Assembly: GCA_001771065.1 (NCBI GenBank)
Contig: MESQ01000054.1
Span: forward strand, 1 to 42,483
Source: Burkholderiales bacterium RIFOXYD12_FULL_59_19
GTDB lineage: Bacteria; Pseudomonadota; Gammaproteobacteria; Burkholderiales; Burkholderiaceae_C
Length of the DNA stretch: 42,483 nucleotides
Reading direction: 5' to 3'
Part shown: one piece after another, positions 8,258 through 17,496 of the stretch
Layout of the letters: every line of letters starts with the position of its first letter
How positions within the stretch are numbered: position 1 is the stretch's first letter
Notes under the pieces: model-generated
Database searches by the model: none
Told to the model about the DNA's origin: nothing
Seen by the model: only the letters and a program-made list of their open reading frames with translations
Made by a program: the position numbers and the translations under genes

Positions 8258-9376
8258 ATGAGCCTGAATCAATTGAACCGCCGTGATACCCTCAAATCGC
8301 TGGCCGCCCTGAGTGCGGCGGGCACGCTGGGCGCCTGGAGCCATCAGGCGCTGGCGCAAAAGCCGCTGACGGTGGGCATCATCTATGTCGGCCCGCGTGA
8401 CGACTACGGCTACAACCAGGCGCAAGCTCAGGCGGCGGCCGAAATCAAGAAAATGCCGGGCGTGAAAGTGGTCGAGGAAGAAAACGTGCCCGAGACCTCG
8501 GCGGTGCAAAAAACCATGGCCGGCATGATTGTGCAGGACGGTGCCTCGCTGGTCATTCCAACCTCGTTTGGCTACTTTGACCCGCACATCCTGGCCCTGG
8601 CGCCCAAATACCCCGACGTGCGTTTTGCCCATTGCGGCGGCCTGTGGACCGAGGGTAAGCACCCCAAAAACGTGGGCAGCTTCTTTGGTTACATCGAGGA
8701 ATGCCAGTACCTCAACGGCGTGATCGCCGGCCACATGAGCAAAAGCGGCAAGATCGGTTTTGTCGCCGCCAAGCCGATTCCGCAGGTGCTGCGCAACATC
8801 AACGCCTTTTTGCTGGGGGCGCGCTCGGTCAAGCCGGGCATCACCTGCAGCGTGATTTTTACCGGCGAGTGGTCGATGTCCATCAAGGAGGCCGAGGCCA
8901 CCAACAGCCTGGCCGACCAGGGTGTGGACGTGTTCACCATGCACGTCGATGGCCCCAAGGTGGTGGTCGAAACCGCCGCCAAACGCGGCAAGATGGTGTG
9001 TGGCTACCATGCCAGCCAGGCCAAACTGGCCCCCAATGCCTACCTCACGGGTGCCGAGTGGAACTGGACCACCGCCTACAAGACGCAGATCGAAGCCGCG
9101 CAGTCCGGCAAGCCCCATCCCAACTTCCTGCGCGGCGGCCTCAAGGACGGCTACGTCAAGATGTCGCCCTATGGTTCGATGGTGACCGATGTCGCCAAGA
9201 AAAATGCCGAAAGTGTCAAGGCAAAAATGCTGGCAGGAAGTTTTGATATTTTCAAGGGCCCGATGAAGGACAACAAGGGCAATGTGGTCATCGCCGCTGG
9301 CAAAACCCACAAGCAAACTGCGATTGAGTTGGAAAGCATGAATTACCTGGTCGAAGGTGTGATCGGCTCGTTCTGA
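8258..9376 (+). CDS. BMP-family ABC transporter substrate-binding protein (AtzT-like)
   Basis: This 372-residue exported binding protein of the BMP/Med family includes binders of purine nucleosides and AtzT, which binds purine/triazine-like rings. It begins with a twin-arginine signal (NRRDTLKSLAALSAAG, then HQALAQ), followed by the BMP start VGIIYVGPRDDYGYNQAQ and the family landmarks YIEECQYLNGVIAGHMSKSGKIGFV and DGPKVVVETAAKRGKMVCGY. There is no lipobox cysteine, so it is probably soluble in the periplasm. A clear ribosome site (CGGAGAA) precedes the ATG. The ligand is probably a flat ureide or purine-like compound; this is inference. Confidence 0.88.
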   Translation: MSLNQLNRRDTLKSLAALSAAGTLGAWSHQALAQKPLTVGIIYVGPRDDYGYNQAQAQAAAEIKKMPGVKVVEEENVPETSAVQKTMAGMIVQDGASLVIPTSFGYFDPHILALAPKYPDVRFAHCGGLWTEGKHPKNVGSFFGYIEECQYLNGVIAGHMSKSGKIGFVAAKPIPQVLRNINAFLLGARSVKPGITCSVIFTGEWSMSIKEAEATNSLADQGVDVFTMHVDGPKVVVETAAKRGKMVCGYHASQAKLAPNAYLTGAEWNWTTAYKTQIEAAQSGKPHPNFLRGGLKDGYVKMSPYGSMVTDVAKKNAESVKAKMLAGSFDIFKGPMKDNKGNVVIAAGKTHKQTAIELESMNYLVEGVIGSF

Positions 9377-9394
9377 CCTTCCCTGTACACCGCC

Positions 9395-10480
9395 GTGCGC
9401 GACACCCTGAACAACATCGGACTGCCGCTGCTGGCCATCGCGGCGGCGCTGGCGCTGTTTGGTGTCTTCGTCAGCTTGTCAGGGGTCAACCCGGTCGACG
9501 TGTGGCTGCTGTTGTTCAAGGGCGCCTTTGGTGACTGGTTTTCATGGCAAAACACCTTGCAACGCGCAGCCCCCCTGATGCTTACCGCCTTGTGTGTGGC
9601 CGTGCCGGCACGCGCCGGGCTGGTGGTGATTGGCGGTGAAGGCGCGTTGGTATTGGGAGGTTTGGCCTGTGCCGTCGCCGCACAGAGTCTGCCGCTGCCC
9701 GAGGGGCCGGTGGGTATCGCCGTGATTTGTGCCGCAGGCGCGCTGGCTGGCGCCTTGTGGGTGGCGCTGGCAGGCTGGTTGCGACAATACCGCGGCATCA
9801 ACGAAACCATCAGCAGCCTGCTGCTGGCCTACATCGCCATCGGCCTATTCAAACATCTGGTGGAAGGCCCGTTACGCGACCCGTTGAGCCTGAACAAACC
9901 CGCCACCCACAGCCTGCCGGAAGGCCTGCTCATTGGCGGTATGGGGGGGTCTGACGTGCATTGGGGGCTGGCGCTGGGTGTGCTGGCCTGCATTGGTTTG
10001 GCGCTCTGGATGCGTTGGACCGCGTCCGGGTTTTCGGTGCGCGTGGTGGGTGGCAACCCGCGTGCCGCGCAATTGGTCGGCTTGCCGGCGTCCCGGTTGA
10101 TCCTGACCGCGTGTGCGCTGGGTGGCGCGGCGGCTGGTCTGGCCGGCGCCGTGGAGGTGGCGGCGGTCCACACCAATGCCAATGTGTCGCTGATCGCGTT
10201 TTATGGTTATGCCGGCATCCTGGTGTCGTTCATCGCGCGTCACCATCCGCTGGCCATCATTCCGGTGGCGATCTTGTTTGGTGGTTTTGGCGCGGCAGGC
10301 AGCATGCTGCAACGCCGCCTGGGCTTGCCCGATGCTTCGGTGCTGGTGCTGCAGGGCATTGCCTTTGTGCTGATTCTGGCCAGCGAAGCTTTGCGTGGTG
10401 TCGACTGGAAAACACGCCTGACCCTCTTTTTTCGCGCGGCCGGTCCCGATCCGCTGCCTGCCGGAGACCAACGGTCATGA
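9395..10480 (+). CDS. BMP-type ABC transporter permease 1
   Basis: This 361-residue polytopic membrane protein is of the BPD_transp_2 family (NupB/RbsC-like), with about nine hydrophobic segments and the family region VIGGEGALVLGGLACAVAAQ early in the protein. It begins with a GTG at 9395, 18 bp after the binding protein; no better ATG is near. The stop overlaps the next permease start (ATGA). With its partner it forms the channel of the BMP-type importer, whose ATPase is encoded further down at 13168 after two enzyme genes. Confidence 0.88.
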   Translation: MRDTLNNIGLPLLAIAAALALFGVFVSLSGVNPVDVWLLLFKGAFGDWFSWQNTLQRAAPLMLTALCVAVPARAGLVVIGGEGALVLGGLACAVAAQSLPLPEGPVGIAVICAAGALAGALWVALAGWLRQYRGINETISSLLLAYIAIGLFKHLVEGPLRDPLSLNKPATHSLPEGLLIGGMGGSDVHWGLALGVLACIGLALWMRWTASGFSVRVVGGNPRAAQLVGLPASRLILTACALGGAAAGLAGAVEVAAVHTNANVSLIAFYGYAGILVSFIARHHPLAIIPVAILFGGFGAAGSMLQRRLGLPDASVLVLQGIAFVLILASEALRGVDWKTRLTLFFRAAGPDPLPAGDQRS

Positions 10481-11397
10481 CACCAGACCAGTGGATCGCG
10501 CTGTTTTCGGGCATTGTTGGCGGCGCCTTGCGGGTGGGCACACCGTTTTTATTTGTCAGCCTGGGCGAGTGCTTGACCGAAAAGTCCGGCCGCATCAACC
10601 TGGGTCTGGAAGGTGTGCTGGTGCTGTCGGCCATGGCCGCGTTTGGGGGCGCTTACCTGAGTGGTTCGCCCTGGGTGGGTGTGCTGGCCGGGGCGCTGGC
10701 CGGTGGCCTGCTGGCTGCGTTGCACGGCGCCTTGTGCTCGCTCAAGGGGGTGAATGACGTGGCCACGGGTATCGCCCTGATGATGTTGGGAACCGGACTG
10801 GCTTTTTACTTGGGCAAACCGCTGATTCAGCCGCAGGCGCCGCAAATTCCCGCGATTGCGTTGGGGTTATGGAGTGACTCGTCGGCGGTGCGCTCGGCCT
10901 TGCAGGTCAACATGCTGCTGCCACTGGGCTTGCTGTTGGCGCTGGTGATGGGCTGGGCCTTTAAACACACGCGTTATGGCCTGTTGCTGCGTATGGCCGG
11001 TGACTCCGCGCACGCGGCGCGTGCCCTGGGGTACTCGGTGGCGACCATTCGTGTGATCGCCACCACCCTGGGCGGCATGGTGGCTGGTCTGGGCGGGGCC
11101 TCGCTGACCCTGTTTTACCCGGGCAGCTGGAACGAAGGCATCTCCAGTGGCCAGGGTCTGATTGCCGTGGCGCTGGTGATTTTTGCTCGCTGGAGCCCCG
11201 GGCGCTGCATTGGTGCGGCAGCACTTTTTGGCGGCGCCGGGGCGATTGGGCCGGCACTGCAATCGGCCGGTATTGGCTGGGGCTACCACCTGTTCAACAC
11301 GGTGCCCTATGTGCTCACCCTGGTGATTCTGGTGCTGACCTGCAAGCCCGGCAGTGTGGCCCAGGGCAGCCCGGGCGAGTTGTCTTCTGCGCGTTAA
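10477..11397 (+). CDS. BMP-type ABC transporter permease 2
   Basis: This 306-residue permease of the same family is the shorter partner (NupC/YufQ-like). The family motif GECLTEKSGRINLGLEGVLV is near residues 30-49, followed by about eight hydrophobic segments. The ATG at 10477 overlaps the stop of permease 1; the frame is open upstream to 9961 but that would lie inside permease 1. The next gene starts 23 bp later behind a good ribosome site (AAAGGAAAC). Confidence 0.9.
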   Translation: MTPDQWIALFSGIVGGALRVGTPFLFVSLGECLTEKSGRINLGLEGVLVLSAMAAFGGAYLSGSPWVGVLAGALAGGLLAALHGALCSLKGVNDVATGIALMMLGTGLAFYLGKPLIQPQAPQIPAIALGLWSDSSAVRSALQVNMLLPLGLLLALVMGWAFKHTRYGLLLRMAGDSAHAARALGYSVATIRVIATTLGGMVAGLGGASLTLFYPGSWNEGISSGQGLIAVALVIFARWSPGRCIGAAALFGGAGAIGPALQSAGIGWGYHLFNTVPYVLTLVILVLTCKPGSVAQGSPGELSSAR

Positions 11398-11420
11398 ATC
11401 AAGGTTAAAGGAAACATGTC

Positions 11421-12470
11421 ATGAGCGGATTGGGTGGACTGAACAAATCAAAACACGGCGTGGTGATGGGGCTGGTGCAACTGCAATTGCCGGTGGTCAA
11501 AACACCGGCTGACCTGGCGGCACAGACGCAGCGCATCTGTGCGCTGGTGGCCAAGGCGCGTCGCAACCTCGGCACCATGGATCTGGTGGTGTTTCCCGAG
11601 TATGCGCTCCATGGTCTGAGCATGGACACCCACCCGGACATCATGTGCTCGCTCGATGGCCCGGAAGTGGCTGCTTTCAGGCAGGCCTGCATCGACAACC
11701 ATATCTGGGGCTGCTTCTCCATCATGGAGTTCAACCCGAATGGCAACCCCTACAACAGCGGGCTCATCATCGACGACACCGGCAGCATCCGCCTGTATTA
11801 CCGCAAACTTCACCCCTGGGTGCCGGTGGAACCCTGGGAGCCGGGCAACCTGGGCGTGCCGGTGTGTGAAGGTCCCAACGGTTGCACCCTGTCGCTGATC
11901 ATTTGCCACGATGGCATGTTCCCGGAAATGGCACGCGAAGCGGCTTATAAAGGTGCGGAAATCATCATCCGCACTGCTGGCTACACCGCACCGATTCGCC
12001 ATGCCTGGCAGATCACCAACCAGGCCAATGCGTTCACCAACCTGGCCATCACCGCCAACGTGTGTATGTGCGGCAGCGACGGCAGCTTTGATTCCATGGG
12101 CGAGGGCATGTTCTGCAACTTTGATGGCACGGTGCTGGTGCAAGGTGGCGGCCGGGCCGATGAGATCATCACCGCCGAGCTGCGGCCCGACCTGGTGCGC
12201 GAGGCTCGCACAGGTTGGGGCGTGGAAAACAACATCTACCAGCTGTACCACCGAGGTTATGTGGCGGTGCAGGGCGGCGCGCAGGATTGCCCCTATAGCT
12301 ACATGCTCGACATGGCGGCCGGGCGCTACCAGTTGCCCTGGAAGGTGGAAGTGACCGACGGCACGCCCTGCGGCTTTGATGCCCCGACGCGCAGTTACCA
12401 AGGCCCCGAGGCGCATCCGCTGGTGCCCGGCACGGTGGCAGCACCGGCCATAACCGGGGCGCCCGAATGA
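11421..12470 (+). CDS. Formamidase-like aliphatic amidase (nitrilase family)
   Basis: This 349-residue carbon-nitrogen hydrolase has the nitrilase triad Glu60 ([10 protein letters not shown]), Lys129 (YYRKLHPW) and Cys162 ([10 protein letters not shown]). It closely resembles AmiF formamidase and AmiE amidase in length and in the CHDGMFPE region, and AmiF is the nearer match in length. In this cluster the natural substrate may be a short amide or a ureide fragment rather than formamide itself; no step of triuret or biuret breakdown requires it. It overlaps the BiuH start by ATGA, so it is co-translated with the ureide hydrolases. Confidence 0.85.
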   Translation: MSGLGGLNKSKHGVVMGLVQLQLPVVKTPADLAAQTQRICALVAKARRNLGTMDLVVFPEYALHGLSMDTHPDIMCSLDGPEVAAFRQACIDNHIWGCFSIMEFNPNGNPYNSGLIIDDTGSIRLYYRKLHPWVPVEPWEPGNLGVPVCEGPNGCTLSLIICHDGMFPEMAREAAYKGAEIIIRTAGYTAPIRHAWQITNQANAFTNLAITANVCMCGSDGSFDSMGEGMFCNFDGTVLVQGGGRADEIITAELRPDLVREARTGWGVENNIYQLYHRGYVAVQGGAQDCPYSYMLDMAAGRYQLPWKVEVTDGTPCGFDAPTRSYQGPEAHPLVPGTVAAPAITGAPE

Positions 12471-13171
12471 CGCGCTTTATTGTCGCCAATCCCTACGCCT
12501 GGCCTTTTAATGGTGACCTGCGTCCCGACAACACGGCGCTCATCGTCATTGACATGCAGACTGACTTCTGTGGCGCAGGTGGTTATGTCGACAAGATGGG
12601 TTACGACATCACGCTGACGCGCGCGCCGATTGAACCGCTCAAAGTGCTGATGGCAGCCTTGCGCTTGGCGGGCTACCCCGTGATACACACCCGCGAAGGC
12701 CATCGGCCCGACTTGTCAGACCTGCCTGCCAACAAACGCTGGCGCTCGCGCCAGATTGGCAACGACGGCGTGGGTATCGGTGACGCCGGTCCCTGCGGGC
12801 GCATCCTGGTGCGTGGTGAGCCGGGTTGGGACATCATTCCCGAACTCGCCCCGCTGCCCGGCGAGGTGGTCATTGACAAGCCCGGCAAGGGCTCGTTTTA
12901 CGCGACCGACCTTGAGCTGGTCCTGCGCACCCGGGGCATCAGCAACCTCATGCTGGCCGGCATCACCACCGACGTGTGTGTGCACACCACCATGCGCGAT
13001 GCCAATGATCGGGGCTTCGAGTGCCTGCTGCTGTCCGATTGCACGGCCGCCACCGACCACGGCAACCATCTGGCGGCGCTCAAGATGGTCACCATGCAGG
13101 GCGGCGTCTTTGGCGCGCACGCCACCTCCCAGGCCGTCTTGCAGGCGCTGACGAACGCGACGAGTGTATGA
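12467..13171 (+). CDS. biuH: Biuret hydrolase (isochorismatase-fold cysteine hydrolase)
   Basis: This 234-residue protein has the isochorismatase fold and the triad Asp29 (VIDMQTDF), Lys138 ([10 protein letters not shown]) and Cys171 ([17 protein letters not shown]). It shares with characterised BiuH proteins the N-terminal [17 protein letters not shown], the [19 protein letters not shown] block and the [11 protein letters not shown] block. BiuH cuts biuret to allophanate and ammonia, feeding AtzF. It overlaps both neighbours by ATGA. A diverged paralogue lies at 14787. The call rests on recalled family features, not on a search. Confidence 0.87.
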   Translation: MTRFIVANPYAWPFNGDLRPDNTALIVIDMQTDFCGAGGYVDKMGYDITLTRAPIEPLKVLMAALRLAGYPVIHTREGHRPDLSDLPANKRWRSRQIGNDGVGIGDAGPCGRILVRGEPGWDIIPELAPLPGEVVIDKPGKGSFYATDLELVLRTRGISNLMLAGITTDVCVHTTMRDANDRGFECLLLSDCTAATDHGNHLAALKMVTMQGGVFGAHATSQAVLQALTNATSV

Positions 13172-14790
13172 GCCATGACCTGATCCCGCAGCCTAAGTCC
13201 GCGACCGGTGCGTTGGCGCTGGAAATCTACCAACTGAGCAAACGTTTTGGCAGTTTCACGGCCATGGACCAGGTCAGCATGAAGGTGGAACCCGGCACCG
13301 TGCATGCGCTGCTGGGAGAGAACGGCGCCGGGAAAAGCACGCTGGTCAAGTGTGTGGCGGGTTTTCAGCAGGCCGAAGAAGGCAGCATCCTGATTGACGC
13401 GCGTGAGCAGGACATTGCCAACCCGGTGGTGGCTCGCGCTTTAGGCATTGGCATGGTCTACCAGCACTTCACCCTGGCGCCCGGCATGACGGTAGCCGAA
13501 AACCTGCTGCTGGCCGCTGACAGGGTGCCGCTGCTGATTGACTGGAAAGACAAGCGCGCCGAGCTCACCGCATTTCTGGCCACCACCCCGTTTCAGCTCG
13601 ACCTTGACGCCTGCCCGTCTGAACTGGCTGCCGGTGAAAAACAGAAGCTGGAGCTGCTCAAGCAGCTTTACCTGAAACCACGCCTGCTGATCCTGGACGA
13701 GCCGACCTCGGTACTGACGCCGCAGGAGGCCGATGAGGTGCTGGGCCATGTGCGTGCTTTTGCGCGTAGTGGCCAGTGCACCGTGATCATCATTACACAC
13801 AAGTTCCGCGAGGTCATGGCCTATGCCGATGCCGTGACGGTGCTGCGTCGGGGTCGGGCCGTGCACCATGGTCGCGTGGCTGACACCACCCCCGCGCTGC
13901 TGGCGCAGGCCATGATGGGCGAGTCGGCCGCCAGTACCGGACTGCCGCAAGAAGGGCAGCCAGCACCAGCCGCCAGGGCGCGGGACACGGTGAGCCCAAG
14001 CGCCGCCGTCCCGGCGCTGCAGGTCAGGGGCTTGAGTGCCCTTGGCGACCGCGGTACCGTGGCCCTGCATGGCGTCGACCTGACAGTGCGCTGCGGTGAA
14101 ATTTTGGGCGTGGCCGGGGTCTCGGGCAACGGCCAGCGTGAACTGGTGGAGGCGCTGGTTGGACAGCGCCCGCGGCTGACGGGGCAGGTCAGCGTGATGG
14201 GTGAGTCCTACCGGGCCACCCGTGTGGACAACCACCGTCTGAAAGTGCGCAGCCTGCCCGAAGAGCCCTTGCACAACGCCTGTGTGGGTGCGCTCAGCGT
14301 GGCCGAGAACATGGCGCTGCGCGATTTTGACCAGGCACCCAACACCCGTGGCGGTGTGCTGCGTTTTGGCGCCTGGCGCGCCCGGGCGCGTGCCTGGATT
14401 GCCGAATACGGCATCAAGACCCAGGGTGAAAGTGCGCCGATTGCCAGCCTCTCGGGAGGTAACGTACAGCGCGCCGTGCTGGCCCGCGAACTGGCCGGCG
14501 ACATCAATGTGCTGATTGCAGCCAATCCGGTGTTCGGTCTCGACTTTGCCGCGGTGGATGAAATCCACAGCCGCTTGCGCAAGGTGCGCGCCCAGGGTGC
14601 CGGTGTGCTGCTGATCAGCGAAGACCTGGATGAGTTGCTGGCGCTGTGCGACCGCATTGTCGTGATGAGCGAAGGCCGCATTGTGTTCGAGGTCAACGCC
14701 GCCGGGGCCGATCGCAAGGTGCTGGGCGCCCACATGGGTGGTGGCACCCACCATCCCGTTAACCCACAGCAAGAAAGAGCCGCCGCATGA
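13168..14790 (+). CDS. BMP-type ABC transporter ATP-binding protein (two ABC domains)
   Basis: This 540-residue protein carries two fused ATPase domains, as in NupA/YufO and sugar importers. The first has Walker [10 protein letters not shown] (residues 50-58), Walker [14 protein letters not shown] and a weak signature (LAAGEKQK). The second has the degenerate P-loop GVSGNGQRE, the signature [15 protein letters not shown] and [16 protein letters not shown] Pro/Ala-rich linker of about 30 residues joins them. It completes the BMP importer although two enzyme genes separate it from the permeases. The ATG at 13168 overlaps the biuH stop and its own stop overlaps trtA; an upstream frame extension to 13021 lies within biuH. 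Confidence 0.91.
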   Translation: MSHDLIPQPKSATGALALEIYQLSKRFGSFTAMDQVSMKVEPGTVHALLGENGAGKSTLVKCVAGFQQAEEGSILIDAREQDIANPVVARALGIGMVYQHFTLAPGMTVAENLLLAADRVPLLIDWKDKRAELTAFLATTPFQLDLDACPSELAAGEKQKLELLKQLYLKPRLLILDEPTSVLTPQEADEVLGHVRAFARSGQCTVIIITHKFREVMAYADAVTVLRRGRAVHHGRVADTTPALLAQAMMGESAASTGLPQEGQPAPAARARDTVSPSAAVPALQVRGLSALGDRGTVALHGVDLTVRCGEILGVAGVSGNGQRELVEALVGQRPRLTGQVSVMGESYRATRVDNHRLKVRSLPEEPLHNACVGALSVAENMALRDFDQAPNTRGGVLRFGAWRARARAWIAEYGIKTQGESAPIASLSGGNVQRAVLARELAGDINVLIAANPVFGLDFAAVDEIHSRLRKVRAQGAGVLLISEDLDELLALCDRIVVMSEGRIVFEVNAAGADRKVLGAHMGGGTHHPVNPQQERAAA

Positions 14791-15491
14791 CCCCGTCCAC
14801 CCCAGCGCACATCCCGGCCAGTCGCCCCTTGACGCTGGCAGCCCAGCCGTTTGACTTTAGCTGCGACTTGGCCAGCACGGCCTTGGTCATCATTGACATG
14901 CAGCGCGATTTCATCGAACCCGGCGGTTTTGGTGAGACCCTGGGCAACGATGTCTCGCTGCTCTCGGCGATTGTGCCCACCTGCCAGGCGGTGCTGGCGG
15001 GGTGGCGTCATGCGGGCGGTCTGGTGGTGCACACACGTGAGGCGCACCACGCTGACCTGTCCGACTGCCCGCCGGCCAAGCGCAACCGAGGAAACCCCAG
15101 TTTGCGTATTGGCGATGTCGGCCCCATGGGGCGGATTCTGGTGGCGGGTGAACCCGGCAACCAGATCATTACCGAGCTGGCGCCACGTCCCGGCGAAATC
15201 GTGATCGACAAGCCCGGCAAAGGCGCTTTTTACGCCACGCCACTGCACACGCTGCTGGGTCAGGCCAACATCACCCATCTTGTTTTCATGGGGGTGACGA
15301 CCGAGGTTTGTGTGCAAACCTCCATGCGCGAGGCCAATGACCGGGGTTATGACAGCCTGCTGCTCACAGACTGCACTGAGAGCTACTTTCCCCGGTTCAA
15401 GGCCGCCACCCTGGAGATGACCCATGCGCAGGGCGGCATTGTGGGCTGGACGGCGCCCAGCGCGCTGTTGCTGGCGGCCTTGGCGCGTTAA
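14787..15491 (+). CDS. trtA: Triuret hydrolase-like isochorismatase-fold hydrolase
   Basis: This 234-residue paralogue of BiuH has the triad Asp37 (VIIDMQRDF), Lys142 ([10 protein letters not shown]) and Cys175 ([17 protein letters not shown]). The pocket region differs from BiuH ([13 protein letters not shown] for [13 protein letters not shown], and [17 protein letters not shown] for [14 protein letters not shown]). Members with this pattern found beside biuH have been shown to be triuret hydrolases, giving 1-carboxybiuret, which is the AtzEG substrate present here. That pathway fit supports the call. An alternative is a second biuret or ureidoacrylate-type hydrolase. It overlaps the ATPase stop by ATGA and is the last enzyme gene of the operon. 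Confidence 0.75.
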   Translation: MTPSTPAHIPASRPLTLAAQPFDFSCDLASTALVIIDMQRDFIEPGGFGETLGNDVSLLSAIVPTCQAVLAGWRHAGGLVVHTREAHHADLSDCPPAKRNRGNPSLRIGDVGPMGRILVAGEPGNQIITELAPRPGEIVIDKPGKGAFYATPLHTLLGQANITHLVFMGVTTEVCVQTSMREANDRGYDSLLLTDCTESYFPRFKAATLEMTHAQGGIVGWTAPSALLLAALAR

Positions 15492-15524
15492 CGTGCCTCG
15501 GGAACGCTGGTAAAGTCTTCCCCA

Positions 15525-16280
15525 ATGCAAACCGCGAAGCCTAACTCCACGCCGCCCGTCCCACAGCACAGTTCTTTGGAGAAAACGGTGCTGCGCCGAT
15601 CCCGCGCTGAAGAAGTTTACGAAGCGCTCAAGCGTGACATTGCCGATTTCAAACTGGTTCCTGGTGACCGTTTTACCGAGAACTCCGTCACGGAGCAACT
15701 CAAGGTTTCGCGCACGCCGGTGCGCCAGGCGCTGACCCGGCTGCAACAGGAAGGTTATGTGGAGGTGTCGTTTCGCAGCGGCTGGCGCGTGTTGCCGTTT
15801 GACTTTGCAAAATTCGAGCAACTGTACGACTTGCGCATGGTGTTGGAAACCACGGCGGCCCTTCGTCTGTGTGAGGAGGGTTTGCGCAGCCCCAATCCGG
15901 TTAATCGTGCACTGTTTGATGCACTGACGGATTTGTGGCTGGTGCCGCCCGAGCAAAGAAGCACAGACACCCTGCAGGTCAGCCAGTGGGACGAGGACTT
16001 TCACTGTGCGCTGGTGGTCGCGGCGGGCAACCCTGAAATGGCCCGGGTACACCGCGAGGTCACCGAGCATATTCGTATCATCCGCCGTCTGGACTTTACC
16101 CAGCAGGCGCGTATTGACGCCACCTACGATGAGCATGGCAAAATTCTCAACGCCATTCGCGCCAAGCGCAGCGACCAGGCGGTTATGCTGCTGCGCGCCC
16201 ACATTGAAACCAGCCAGGCTGAGGTGAAAAAAATCACCATCCACCAGTTTCACCTGGCACGCCAGGATGCGGCGCGTTGA
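15525..16280 (+). CDS. GntR-family transcriptional regulator, FCD subfamily
   Basis: This 251-residue regulator has an N-terminal winged helix (residues about 25-95, including ENSVTEQLKVSRTPVRQALTRLQQEGYV) and a C-terminal helical FCD domain with candidate metal/ligand residues Asp/His (WDEDFHCAL, EHIRIIRRLD, EHGKILNAI, LRAHIETS). FCD regulators usually repress catabolic operons until a carboxylate-like inducer binds; allophanate or carboxybiuret would suit, but this is inference. It lies 33 bp after trtA on the same strand with no palindrome of its own in front, so it is probably transcribed with the operon. The sites at 1633 and 8175 are its likely targets. Confidence 0.9.
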   Translation: MQTAKPNSTPPVPQHSSLEKTVLRRSRAEEVYEALKRDIADFKLVPGDRFTENSVTEQLKVSRTPVRQALTRLQQEGYVEVSFRSGWRVLPFDFAKFEQLYDLRMVLETTAALRLCEEGLRSPNPVNRALFDALTDLWLVPPEQRSTDTLQVSQWDEDFHCALVVAAGNPEMARVHREVTEHIRIIRRLDFTQQARIDATYDEHGKILNAIRAKRSDQAVMLLRAHIETSQAEVKKITIHQFHLARQDAAR

Positions 16281-16341
16281 CGTGAATGTCGGCCAAAGGG
16301 TCATCTTGAGGAAGGTTGTGTTGTTCCTGTCAAAGAATGCC

Positions 16342-17490
16342 ATGCCACGGCGTGTCCTGTTCATGCGGCTGGTTTTTTCGTTTCTGTTGTTGCTATGTGT
16401 CATGGCCTGGGATGCCTACTGTCGTCCTGCCACGGGCCCGGCCCGGGCGGTCTGGACATCGTCTGGTGTCACACATCAGCCCCTGGTATTCCAGTCCAGG
16501 GGGCATATTCCCATGCCCGCCAACACGCCGGCCGCCCATGCCAGCAGTCTGGTCGCCATGCCGCTTGATTCGCCCTATGCGCTGATGGCCTTTTGGTTTG
16601 CAGGCGCCAAGGAGAGCGCGCCGGATATTGGCATTGCCGCCTCGGCGTTTGACCGGCACAGCAAATCCTGGGTGGCGGCACGTTTTGTGGTGGATCGACA
16701 AGCGCTGGGTCGGGCTTTGGGTTTTGGCGTCCGGCGGCTGGGCAACCCGGTGGCCTGGCTTGACGCCAGGCAACGCTTGCATTTGTTTGTGGTGGCTACG
16801 GGTTTGGGGGGCTGGGCCGCCAGCCGGATTGTTCATTTGAGACAAACTTCAAATGGGTCTCTTTTGAGTGAACTCAGTTTTGAGCCCGAGCGTGTGTTGC
16901 CTTTGTCGTGGTTCTGGAACACCAGCTTTCTGGTCCGCACAGCGCCCATGCCGCTGCAGGATGGCGGCATGGTCTTGCCCGTGCATTTTGAATTGGGCAT
17001 CAAGTACCCGGTGGCCTTGCGCTTTGACGCCAGTGGCGTGTTCTCAGGCATGGTCCGGATGTCCCGGCGTACCCATTTGCTGCAACCAACGCTGGTGGTG
17101 CAGGACGAGAGCCACTGGCTTGCCTTGTTGCGAGACCAGCGCGCCGAGGGCCGAGTGGGGCTGGTGCAAACCCTGGATGGTGGCCAGCATTGGCAGGACT
17201 TGCCAGACCTGCCTCTGGTTAATCCGGACGCTTCGGTGGCCGGGCTTGGGCTCGCACCCGGGCGTATGGTGCTGGCGCACAATACGTCGGCGCATTCGCG
17301 CAATCTGCTCGACTTGAGCCAGTCTTCGGATGGCTTGCACTGGTCAAGCCTGCAGCCGTTGGCGCAGGGCGCTGGCACCGACGAATATTCCTACCCTGCC
17401 ATGGTTTGGGCTGACGACAGCCTTTGGGTCAGTTACACCGACCAGCGCCAGCGGATTGCCTGGCAGCGTTTTGGCACCCAACCCGAATAG
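16342..17490 (+). CDS. Exported BNR/sialidase-like beta-propeller protein
   Basis: A protein of about 382 residues with an N-terminal hydrophobic signal (LVFSFLLLLCVMAWDAYC), then a repeated pattern of a six-bladed propeller with BNR-like elements (QTLDGGQHWQDLPDLP, QSSDGLHWSSLQPL, SYTDQRQRIAWQRF). This resembles the exo-alpha-sialidase superfamily, but I see no clear arginine triad or FRIP motif, so enzymatic activity is uncertain. The frame is open to 16267 inside the GntR gene. ATG 16342 is preferred and ATG 16363 is an alternative. The membrane-protein gene follows after 6 bp, and both point towards a set of surface-sugar genes. Confidence 0.75.
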   Translation: MPRRVLFMRLVFSFLLLLCVMAWDAYCRPATGPARAVWTSSGVTHQPLVFQSRGHIPMPANTPAAHASSLVAMPLDSPYALMAFWFAGAKESAPDIGIAASAFDRHSKSWVAARFVVDRQALGRALGFGVRRLGNPVAWLDARQRLHLFVVATGLGGWAASRIVHLRQTSNGSLLSELSFEPERVLPLSWFWNTSFLVRTAPMPLQDGGMVLPVHFELGIKYPVALRFDASGVFSGMVRMSRRTHLLQPTLVVQDESHWLALLRDQRAEGRVGLVQTLDGGQHWQDLPDLPLVNPDASVAGLGLAPGRMVLAHNTSAHSRNLLDLSQSSDGLHWSSLQPLAQGAGTDEYSYPAMVWADDSLWVSYTDQRQRIAWQRFGTQPE

Positions 17491-17496
17491 TCGAAT

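Noticed and set aside
13441..14772. Minus-strand frame of 443 codons
   Set aside because: Antisense to the two-domain ABC ATPase; His/Gln-rich with no recognisable domain.
14208..16403. Open frame of 731 codons on the minus strand
   Set aside because: It is opposite the ABC ATPase, trtA and GntR genes, all with complete family motifs; composition is that of a shadow frame.
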